Positions 1 to 6,463 of a stretch of 64,000 nt of DNA are shown here, piece after piece. Made by a program: the position numbers and the translations under genes. Under the pieces are notes generated by a model. The model was not told the origin of the DNA. It was given only the letters and a program-made list of their open reading frames with translations, and ran no database searches. The stretch is from Zhihengliuella alba (lineage in GTDB: Bacteria > Actinomycetota > Actinomycetes > Actinomycetales > Micrococcaceae), in NCBI RefSeq assembly GCF_039538765.1, contig NZ_BAABCJ010000001.1, positions 992,001-1,056,000 of the forward strand, read 5' to 3'. Each line of letters starts with the position of its first letter. Positions within the stretch are counted from its first letter, which is position 1.

Positions 1-692
1 GTCTTGAGCCCCGAGAAGGAGAAGTCGTAGCGGTGCTTGCCTGGCGCCTCCGCGGTGCCGACGAACTTCGGCAGACTGAGGCCGCGCGGGAAGCGGATGG
101 CCTTGCCGTCGCCCTCCTTCGCGAGCCGGTCGATGACCGGGCCACCCGGGTAGCCGAGGCCGAGGAGCCGTGCCACCTTGTCGTAGGCCTCGCCGGCGGC
201 GTCGTCGATGGTCGCCCCGAGCAGTTCGACGTCCTCCGTCAGCGAGTCGATCTTGAGGATCTCGGTGTGGCCTCCGGAGACGAGCAGGGCGCCGAGCCGG
301 TCGGGCAGCTCTCCGCCGTCGAGCACGCCGACACCGACGTGGGCGACCAGGTGGTTCACGGCGTACAGGGGCTTGCCCGTGGCCACGGCCAGGGCCTTCG
401 CCGCGGCCACGCCCACCATGAGTGCCCCGGAGAGCCCGGGCCCGCTGGTGACGGCGAGCCCGTCGACGTCGTCGAGGCCGACGCCGGCGGTGTCGAGAGC
501 CCGCTGGAGGGTGGGCACCATGGCCTCGAGGTGGGCGCGGGAGGCGATCTCGGGGATGACCCCACCGAAGCGGACGTGTTGCTCCATGGAGGTGCTGACC
601 GTGTTGGCGAGCAGCTCGGTGCCGCGCACGATCCCGACGCCTGTCTCGTCGCAGGAGGATTCGATGCCGAGGATCAGGGGCGCGTCAGACAT
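1..692 (-). CDS. tsaD: tRNA N6-adenosine threonylcarbamoyltransferase TsaD, 5' part
   Basis: Catalytic ASKHA-family subunit that transfers the threonylcarbamoyl group from TC-AMP to A37 of ANN-decoding tRNAs (t6A synthesis), acting with TsaB and TsaE in the cytoplasm. About 230 of the usual 340-360 residues are present; the gene runs off the left edge. Visible: the N-terminal ILGIESSCDETG phosphate-binding strand (residues 8-18), the metal-binding H114-x3-H118 in VNHLVAH, the SGGHTEI motif near 139, and the YDFSFSGLKT block at the edge. The start is the ATG before SDAPL. In most relatives rimI lies directly upstream; here four secretion genes intervene. Confidence 0.96.
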   Translation of the reverse strand, partial: MSDAPLILGIESSCDETGVGIVRGTELLANTVSTSMEQHVRFGGVIPEIASRAHLEAMVPTLQRALDTAGVGLDDVDGLAVTSGPGLSGALMVGVAAAKALAVATGKPLYAVNHLVAHVGVGVLDGGELPDRLGALLVSGGHTEILKIDSLTEDVELLGATIDDAAGEAYDKVARLLGLGYPGGPVIDRLAKEGDGKAIRFPRGLSLPKFVGTAEAPGKHRYDFSFSGLK

Positions 693-729
693 GGGTTCGA
701 TTCTAGTTGGGCGGGCGGGGCGGTCCGCG

Positions 730-1224
730 CTAGCAGTTGACCAGCAGCGCCGTGACCACGGTGAGGTTGTCCACGAGCGCCACGGACTCCCAGTCCACGG
801 TGCTCCCGGCCGGCCGGTGCACCGCGTAGAGCCGGAACTCGCCCGTGCCCAGCGCCGTGAGGTTGATCTGTGGCTGCACCGAGGTGGCGCCGGGCGCGAG
901 GGTCCCGGTGGCGGTGGTGCGGAGCAGCCCGAGGAGGTCCGGCTGCCGCAGCTCCCAGCGGTAGCCGGTCCGCGTCAGCCCGCCCGTGGCGTTCGCCCAG
1001 GAGAAGCGGACGGTGGTCAGGCTCGCCTTGGCGCACTGCGGGTTCGTCGCCGGTTGGACGACGCCGGCGGCGAATCCGCTGGTGCCGTACTCTCCGTCGA
1101 CCCACGCCGCCTCGGTGGGCTGCACGGCAGCGCCGATGACGGACGCCAGCGCCACCGTGCCCGCGAGGGCCAGCAGGAGCCGCCGGCGCACTGGGAGCCG
1201 GTGCGGTTCTGCCCGCCGCTTCAC
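730..1224 (-). CDS. small exported protein with SipW-type signal peptide (TasA/camelysin-like)
   Basis: A 164-residue secreted protein. I chose the GTG start because it overlaps the stop of the upstream signal peptidase (GTGA), implying translational coupling; a longer in-frame ORF upstream only shadows the peptidase gene. It has Arg-rich residues 1-15, a hydrophobic segment at 16-34 and then AAWVDGEYGTSGFAAG at 39-54. That last motif matches the (A)AW-x-D-x-E-(Y/F)-x-x-G-x-F-x-A-G signature seen after the signal in the two neighbouring TasA-like proteins. The mature part is beta-rich with two Cys (one near residue 64, one at the C-terminus), so a disulfide is possible. It is probably a substrate of the adjacent peptidase and a minor component of the same surface assembly; function not established. 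Confidence 0.75.
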   Translation of the reverse strand: MKRRAEPHRLPVRRRLLLALAGTVALASVIGAAVQPTEAAWVDGEYGTSGFAAGVVQPATNPQCAKASLTTVRFSWANATGGLTRTGYRWELRQPDLLGLLRTTATGTLAPGATSVQPQINLTALGTGEFRLYAVHRPAGSTVDWESVALVDNLTVVTALLVNC

Positions 1225-2642
1225 ACCCCGCCCCCGGGCGATCGCGTCTCGGCCGGGCCGACTGCGCTCTCCGGCTCCGCCGGCTGCCGAGACCGCAGCC
1301 TCCGGGGAGACCGCAGCCTTCGGGAGAGCGCGGACAGCCCGAGGCCGGCCAGCAGGGCCGCGAGCGCCGCGAACAGGGCCAGCAGGAGGGCCGCCCCGGT
1401 ATCGGGGAGCATCCCCCACGCCGAACCGCCCGGGCCGGCGCCTGCGCCGCCTGCGCCCGGACCGTCACCGCCGGGCACGGCCGAGACCTCCTCGCCCATG
1501 GCGTCCACGGTCACGCGGAGCGCCTGGCTGCTGCCCGCGGCCGGAGCGGCGGCATCCGGGATGTTCACCTCGAAGGCCAGCCAGACGGTCTGTCCCATAG
1601 GGGATGCATCGACCAGCTGGACAGCCTCCTCGCCACCCAGCGCCAGGGACCGCTCGGACAGCCTCGTCTCGGTGCCGGGGCAGGTGAACGAGTCGGCGGC
1701 CGCCTCCCACCGTTCGTCGCAGCTGCGCGAGCGCACCTGCAGCGGGAGCCCGCGGTCCGAGACGGACGAGAGCGTGGCGGACCAGGTGGTCGGCTCCTGC
1801 GCGTGGACGTCGACGCCGACGATCCAGCGCACCATCTCACCGGGAGACATGTCCGCCATCAGGTCCGGCACCGTCAGGGACGTCAGCGTGATGTGCTCGC
1901 TGCGGATCACGTCCGTGTGGACGCGCGCCGTCGCCCCGCCGACCGCCTCGGCCCCCGCCGAGGCGGGCACGGCGAGTGCGGCGGCCGCCACGGCCGGGAC
2001 CGCCAGGAGGGCCAGGACCCCGGCCACCGGCGCCCCGTGGCTCCGGTGGCTCTGGTGGCTCTGTTCGCTCCGGCGACTCGGGCGACCCGGTCGGCTCGAG
2101 TTGCTCCGGTGGCGCCGGTGGCGTCGCGGCGCGCCCATTTCCTTCGGCTCGCGGGGCCAGAACGCCCAGACCACCAGCAGCGACGCCGCGATGGTCAGGG
2201 AGCCGAGCACCCACGGATTGCCGAACCACACCACCGCGTTGGCGACGCCGGGCACGTGGAAGAAGACACGTCCCACCTCGGCGACGGTGTAGGGGAAGGG
2301 GTCCTCCTGCTCGTTGGCGTCGCCCTGCATGGTGAGGGTGTAGGCCCCGCCGTCACCGGCCGGTGCGATCGACGTGATGCGGTGGGTGACCGGCATGAGG
2401 CCCGGCCGCTCGACGGTGACGATGTCGCCCACACGGGCGTCTGCGGCGGGGATCTCGCGCACGAGCGCCGCGGACGCCGTCGGGATCGTCGGCTCCATGG
2501 AACCCGTCTTGAACAGCATGACCGAGACGTTGAAGAAGACGGCGGCGATTGCCAGCAGGATGCAGACCGCGCCCGCGGCGGCGGCCACATTGAGGAGGGC
2601 GCCGCCGAGGACGCCGAGCACCGTGGTGCGCTGCCTGCTCAT
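1221..2642 (-). CDS. SipW-type signal peptidase I fused to an LPXTG-bearing exported domain
   Basis: 473 residues. Residues 1-165 are a SipW/archaeal/ER-type signal peptidase I: a membrane segment at about 15-40, catalytic Ser48 in TGSMEPT, His87 in VTHRI where bacterial LepB has Lys, and a second membrane segment at about 143-162. The frame then continues through a basic, low-complexity linker (170-203), a hydrophobic stretch (204-230), a beta-rich domain with two Cys (about 235-390), a Gly/Pro linker, LPDTG at 412-416, a membrane helix and an Arg-rich tail that is unusually long for a sortase signal. Normal SipW proteins are about 180-200 residues. An internal ATG at position 2138 could start a separate LPXTG precursor. 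The role inferred is processing of the three neighbouring TasA-like proteins. Confidence 0.82.
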   Translation of the reverse strand: MSRQRTTVLGVLGGALLNVAAAAGAVCILLAIAAVFFNVSVMLFKTGSMEPTIPTASAALVREIPAADARVGDIVTVERPGLMPVTHRITSIAPAGDGGAYTLTMQGDANEQEDPFPYTVAEVGRVFFHVPGVANAVVWFGNPWVLGSLTIAASLLVVWAFWPREPKEMGAPRRHRRHRSNSSRPGRPSRRSEQSHQSHRSHGAPVAGVLALLAVPAVAAAALAVPASAGAEAVGGATARVHTDVIRSEHITLTSLTVPDLMADMSPGEMVRWIVGVDVHAQEPTTWSATLSSVSDRGLPLQVRSRSCDERWEAAADSFTCPGTETRLSERSLALGGEEAVQLVDASPMGQTVWLAFEVNIPDAAAPAAGSSQALRVTVDAMGEEVSAVPGGDGPGAGGAGAGPGGSAWGMLPDTGAALLLALFAALAALLAGLGLSALSRRLRSPRRLRSRQPAEPESAVGPAETRSPGGGV

Positions 2643-2703
2643 ACTCCCCCTGCCCTGATCTGGATCGTCATGTGGTCCGGGTGCGGCATGCGCCGCTGGG
2701 CCG

Positions 2704-3432
2704 TCAGCTCGACGTGCCGGTGACGCGCCAGGTGATGGTGCCGCTCTGGCCCTGTGCCGTGCTCGGCGTACCGGCGGCCATGGTCACCCGGAAGCAGAAC
2801 CGGACCGTGTCCTGCGCAGCGGAGCCGAGCGGTCCGCTCGCGCCCGCGAAGACGCTGCCCGCACCGGTGTCGGATCCCCCGTAGGCCGCCCCCGAACAGG
2901 CGGTGCCGGCCGGCACCACGGCCACCCGGTACACCAGGTTGTTCGTGATGAGGGTGCTGCCGGTCGGGACGGATTCCGTGAGCGCTGCGGTGCCGCCGAC
3001 GGTCGACGCCGCGGTGGTGCGCACGTCGAGGAAGCCGTAGGCGACGGCGCCCGGCGACATGGCCCCGGCGTCGAAGGACATGGCCGCCGCGGTTCCGGTG
3101 GTCGCATGCTCGGCGAAGACTCCGCCGGTGCTGCCCTCGATCCCGAAGACGCTGGCAGTGAAGGTCCCGGCCGAGTACTCGGAGTCGGTCCACGCGGCCA
3201 GCGTCAGCGTGGTGCCGACACCGAGGACCAGCCCTCCGGCCAGGAGGGCGCGGACGCGCGTCCAGGCGTTGCGGCCGGTAGGGCGGCGCGCTCGACGCCG
3301 CGCCTGCGTCCGGCTTTCCCGCCGACTGGCTGCGCGCCCACTGGCCGGGCCGCTGCCGTCCGCCCCGGTACCGGAGACCGCCCGGATACCGGAGTCCGTC
3401 CCGATCTCAGCGCGGCCGGGTTCGGGCCCCAC
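2704..3432 (-). CDS. TasA/camelysin-family exported protein with long basic N-terminus
   Basis: 242 residues, probably a substrate of the SipW-type peptidase downstream. Residues 35-60 are very Arg-rich. A hydrophobic core spans about 62-79, followed by AAWTDSEYSAGTFTAS (79-94), the hallmark of SipW-dependent signal sequences. The mature region is Ala/Gly/Thr-rich and likely all-beta, ending in a strand-like WRVTGTSS. The GTG start lies 3 bases after the stop of the preceding TasA-like gene, with no good ribosome-binding site, so re-initiation is likely; no better in-frame start occurs before the hydrophobic core. Such proteins form fibres or matrix-associated surface layers in Firmicutes; that role here is inference. 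Confidence 0.8.
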   Translation of the reverse strand: MGPEPGRAEIGTDSGIRAVSGTGADGSGPASGRAASRRESRTQARRRARRPTGRNAWTRVRALLAGGLVLGVGTTLTLAAWTDSEYSAGTFTASVFGIEGSTGGVFAEHATTGTAAAMSFDAGAMSPGAVAYGFLDVRTTAASTVGGTAALTESVPTGSTLITNNLVYRVAVVPAGTACSGAAYGGSDTGAGSVFAGASGPLGSAAQDTVRFCFRVTMAAGTPSTAQGQSGTITWRVTGTSS

Positions 3433-3435
3433 GGG

Positions 3436-4047
3436 CTAGTCGCTCACGGAGGTGAACTGCCAGACCGCGGAGGTATTCCCGCCTTCGAGGAACGTGCCCT
3501 CGGGTCCGGTGGTCACCGAGACGCACAGGGGCACGGCCGTGCCGGGCGTGCCGGCGGCGTTCGCGACGAGGTCCACCGAGTTGGCGACCTCCTGCGCGTT
3601 GAGCGTGGTGCCGGAGGCGACCACGGTGCCGGTCGCCGTGCCCAGTTCGCAGTCCCCTGCGGTGACCTGGATGATCTCGTAGCTGATGGCGCCAGCGTTG
3701 GCCGTGCCCGTGACGGTGTCCGTGGCGGTGACCCCGGCCGGCGTCAGCGTGCCGTCGGTGGTGGTAGCCGCGTCGAGGCGGAGCCAGTAGGCGGCGTGGA
3801 CGGTGGTGTCGGCCGTCAAGTTGGCGAACAGGCCGCTGAACGTCAGGTCCAGCGCGGTGCCCGCGGTGTCCTGGTCGGCGTAGGTGGTGCCGTCGTCCGA
3901 GCCCTCGAGGTTGTACGAGCCGGCGGTGAAGAGGCCCTCCGCGAACTCCGAGTCCGTCCAGGCGGCGAGCGTGACGACTGCCCCGACGCCGAGAACGAGG
4001 CCGCCGGCCATGATGGCGCGGGCTTTGCGAGTGTTTTCCTGGCCCAT
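3436..4047 (-). CDS. TasA/camelysin-family exported protein, first gene of the SipW module
   Basis: 204 residues starting MGQENTRKAR, with a short basic n-region, a hydrophobic core at about 11-28, then LAAWTDSEFAEGLFTAGSY (27-45), the SipW-dependent signature. The mature domain is acidic, Thr/Ala-rich and probably an immunoglobulin-like beta sandwich as in TasA and camelysin; the camelysin metalloprotease claim should not be transferred. The start follows a G-rich stretch by five bases; an alternative ATG five codons upstream follows a GGAGG that lies inside a hairpin. A promoter and that hairpin precede it. The two following genes are separated by only a few tens of bases, so all four are probably one transcript. 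Confidence 0.82.
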   Translation of the reverse strand: MGQENTRKARAIMAGGLVLGVGAVVTLAAWTDSEFAEGLFTAGSYNLEGSDDGTTYADQDTAGTALDLTFSGLFANLTADTTVHAAYWLRLDAATTTDGTLTPAGVTATDTVTGTANAGAISYEIIQVTAGDCELGTATGTVVASGTTLNAQEVANSVDLVANAAGTPGTAVPLCVSVTTGPEGTFLEGGNTSAVWQFTSVSD

Positions 4048-4067
4048 GGGATCCCCCAACATAAGAA

Positions 4068-4088
4068 AACGGTCCTCCATGGACCGTT
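4068..4088 (-). promoter_or_regulatory. Hairpin in the leader of the TasA/SipW module
   Basis: A perfect 8-bp stem, AACGGTCC/GGACCGTT, with a 5-base loop. On the minus strand it is followed by TTCTTAT and then the ATG region of the first TasA-like gene. It includes the GGAGG that would serve the upstream alternative start. It may be an intrinsic terminator for tsaB-rimI, a ribosome-site-masking element, or a 5' stabiliser, since the predicted transcript starts almost at its base. Confidence 0.55.
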
Positions 4089-4094
4089 GAGGAG

Positions 4095-4124
4095 ATCTTA
4101 GAGCGAGTCCACCGCTTTTGTCAC
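4095..4124 (-). promoter_or_regulatory. Sigma-70-type promoter for the TasA/SipW module
   Basis: On the minus strand GTGACA (-35) and TAAGAT (-10) are spaced by 18 bases between the rimI stop and the first TasA-like gene. The expected transcript start falls at the edge of the leader hairpin. The sequence match is good for an actinobacterial vegetative promoter; activity is inferred. Confidence 0.5.
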
Positions 4125-4175
4125 GCGTTCGTATAAATGAACCGGATCTGTTTTCAGCGGGGCTCCAGCCGGCGC

Positions 4176-4637
4176 TCAGACACCGGGTGCGCCCGATAGC
4201 TCCAACTGCATGATGACAGCGTCGACGCCGCCCTTGTAGTACCGCGGGCGCACATGGATCCGCTGGAATCCGAACCGCTCGTACAGCGCCTGCGCCCGGG
4301 CATTGTCGGCGCGCACCTCCAGGAGCACGTCGCGCGCGCGGCGGCCCCGGGCCTCCTCGATGAGCCCGGTCAGCAGGGCACTGCCGATGCCCTTCCCCTC
4401 GTGCTCCGGGACCACGGCGATGGTCTGCACGTCGGCGATCGGCAGCGCGCACATCATGCCGCAGTAGCCCGCGATGCTCCCGTCGACTTCTGCTACCCAG
4501 TATTTTCGGGTCTGCGGCTGGGACAGTTCGGCCTCGAACGCGTCCCGCGGCCAGGCGTCCTCGGGGAACAGTCGCTGCTCCAGGGCGTGGACGGTGTCCA
4601 GGTCCGCTGCGGTCATCTCGCGGAGGGTGAAGCTCAC
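4176..4637 (-). CDS. rimI: Ribosomal protein S18-alanine N-acetyltransferase
   Basis: A GNAT-fold enzyme of 153 residues that acetylates the N-terminal Ala of S18 using acetyl-CoA. The acetyl-CoA loop is V-P-E-H-E-G-K-G-I-G-S-A (about 76-87), beta5 carries LLEVRADN with the catalytic-type Glu107, and ALYERFGF near 117-124 is the usual C-terminal signature. Its ATG overlaps the tsaB stop (ATGA), so the two are translationally coupled. It normally sits next to tsaD in this lineage. Confidence 0.94.
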   Translation of the reverse strand: MSFTLREMTAADLDTVHALEQRLFPEDAWPRDAFEAELSQPQTRKYWVAEVDGSIAGYCGMMCALPIADVQTIAVVPEHEGKGIGSALLTGLIEEARGRRARDVLLEVRADNARAQALYERFGFQRIHVRPRYYKGGVDAVIMQLELSGAPGV

Positions 4638-5347
4638 GCGGTGCGTCCCTTCATGGCATTGGGCACCTTGGCGTCCGCCTCGCGCAGGTACAGCGGCACC
4701 GGCGGCCGCAGGGCCTCGCCGGTGCGGAGGAGTTCCGCCGCGGCCGCGCCCAGTGCCGCCGCCTGCGGCTGGAGCCGGTCCAGCCCGGGGACGGCATGGG
4801 CACCGGCGGACTCGAGTGCCTCCGGGTAGAGCGAGGCGCCGATCCCCACCACAGCTCCGGCCGGGACGCCGTCCGCGGCGCCGACGTGGGGGCCGTCGAG
4901 GAGCCGGCCGGCGTCGTCGTACCGGGCCCAGTAGACCTCGCGACGCCGGGCGTCGATCGCGACCGTGAACTCCCCGGCGAGGGACTCCCGTCCCTCCGCT
5001 CCCCCGCCCTCGACGGCGCCCCGGGCGACCTGCCAGGCGATCGCGTCGAGGCTGACCACGCCGCCGACCGGCACCTGCCAGGCGAAGCCGAGCGCCTGCG
5101 CCGTGGCCAGGCCGACGCGCAGGCCCGTGAAGGGGCCGGGGCCGACGCCGACGACGATGCGGTCCAGCTGGTTCCCGGCGATGCCGGCCTGCTCCAGGAT
5201 CCCGCCGATGGCCGGGGCGAGCACCTCAGCGTGCGCGTTGGTCTCGGTCGCGGCGAAGGACTCGAGGACCTCGGCCTGTCCGTCGTCATGCACGCGCAGC
5301 AGCGCGGCGGTGGCCAGGGCGGAGGTGTCCACGGCGAGAATCAGCAT
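4634..5347 (-). CDS. tsaB: tRNA threonylcarbamoyladenosine biosynthesis protein TsaB
   Basis: The inactive ASKHA paralogue that dimerises with TsaD to form the t6A transferase. The N-terminal LILAVDTSALA strand and the GVGPGPFTGLRVGLATAQAL helix-loop (about residues 70-90) are diagnostic, and the C-terminal half is divergent as usual. About 237 residues from the second ATG (MLILAVD); an ATG three codons earlier (MGSM) is equally possible because neither has a convincing ribosome-binding site. It overlaps rimI downstream. Confidence 0.93.
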   Translation of the reverse strand: MLILAVDTSALATAALLRVHDDGQAEVLESFAATETNAHAEVLAPAIGGILEQAGIAGNQLDRIVVGVGPGPFTGLRVGLATAQALGFAWQVPVGGVVSLDAIAWQVARGAVEGGGAEGRESLAGEFTVAIDARRREVYWARYDDAGRLLDGPHVGAADGVPAGAVVGIGASLYPEALESAGAHAVPGLDRLQPQAAALGAAAAELLRTGEALRPPVPLYLREADAKVPNAMKGRTA

Positions 5348-5401
5348 GCTGCCCATCTTAAGGCGGACCGGCCGCCGACGGGCCGGCCCGCCGCCCGGCG
5401 A

Positions 5402-6262
5402 CTACCCGGCCGAGCCCACGAGGTGCAGGCGGCGGCGGGGTCCCTCGTCCCCGTCGGTCGCGTCCTCGTCCTTGGCGCCGCGGGCGGACTGCGAGCCGTC
5501 CACCTCGATCGCCTGGATCGGCTCCACCCACTGGTAGCCGACGCCGCGCACCGTGCGGATCCAGCGCGGCGCGCTCGCCTTCTCCCCCAGTTTCCGGCGC
5601 AGGTTGGCCATGTGCACCTCGAGCGTCCGCTGGGCCGAGCGGTCGGCCTCGGTGCCTCCGAGCCGGTGGATGAGGGCCTCCCGCCCCAGCACCCGGCCGC
5701 CCTGGATCTGCGCGGCGAAGAGGGCCATGAGGATGGAGAACTCGGTGCGGGTCAGCTCCACGTCCTCCACCCCCACGGTCACGCGGTGGCCGGCCGGGTC
5801 CACCGTCAGCTCCCCGCACGTGTAGATGCTGCGCACGGTGGAGGGCCGCTTGGCCGGCTGGGCGAAGGCGTCCCGGCGCAGCAGCGCGCGCAGGCGGGCC
5901 CGCAGCTCGCGTGGGCTCAGACCGGTGTCGATGTAGTTGTCCGCGCCGGCCTCGAAGCTCGCGATGCGCGTCTCGATGTCCCCGTGGGAGGCGATGACCG
6001 CGATCCGCGCCGGGGTGAGCGCGCGCAGCTGCCGGATCAGATAGGGGGTGGTGGCGTCCGGCAGCCGCGAGTCGAGCACCACGAGCTGGGGCTGGACGGC
6101 GCTGACCTGCTCGACGACGGCGCGGGCGCTCTCGACGGGCACCATCGACAGGCCGTTGGCCTGGCCGAGGGAGAGCGTGACTTCCCGGGCGACGCGCTCG
6201 CACTGTGCGACGACGACGCGCGGCTGGTTGCTGGCGGCTGCGGTTCTCTCGTTCGTCTTCAT
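5402..6262 (-). CDS. OmpR-family response regulator with a degenerate receiver domain
   Basis: 286 residues. A CheY-like receiver covers about 14-130 and a winged-helix Trans_reg_C domain about 145-255, ending in the typical WIRTVRGVGYQW. The putative phospho-acceptor Asp64 (VVLDSRLPD) is kept. The acidic pair after strand 1 is replaced by A-Q-C-E, and the invariant Lys near the end (GADxYxxKP) is replaced, giving GADNYIDTG with Thr113. That makes phosphorylation-dependent switching doubtful; no histidine kinase lies nearby. An acidic, low-complexity tail (about 260-280) follows the DNA-binding domain. It is divergent from the membrane sigma factor and ends just before tsaB. The target is unknown. 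Confidence 0.86.
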   Translation of the reverse strand: MKTNERTAAASNQPRVVVAQCERVAREVTLSLGQANGLSMVPVESARAVVEQVSAVQPQLVVLDSRLPDATTPYLIRQLRALTPARIAVIASHGDIETRIASFEAGADNYIDTGLSPRELRARLRALLRRDAFAQPAKRPSTVRSIYTCGELTVDPAGHRVTVGVEDVELTRTEFSILMALFAAQIQGGRVLGREALIHRLGGTEADRSAQRTLEVHMANLRRKLGEKASAPRWIRTVRGVGYQWVEPIQAIEVDGSQSARGAKDEDATDGDEGPRRRLHLVGSAG

Positions 6263-6463
6263 GCCCGTTAAGAGCCAGCTCCGGGTGGAACGTGACGCGG
6301 TTTTGCAAACTTTTTCTTGAGCCTCTTGAGCGGGCCGTGCCGAAGTCTTGACCCCGACTTGAGAGATGCCGGGGCGGGCTCGCGCGACGGCGACTTCCGG
6401 CGGTCATGGTGGCACAATGAGGATCGGACTTCGTTGGGGACTCCGGGATGTGAAAGGCCCACG

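Noticed and set aside
208..2292. 694-codon plus-strand ORF over tsaD and the SipW module
   Set aside because: Antisense shadow with Arg/Ser/Pro-rich low-complexity product; the minus strand has clear families.
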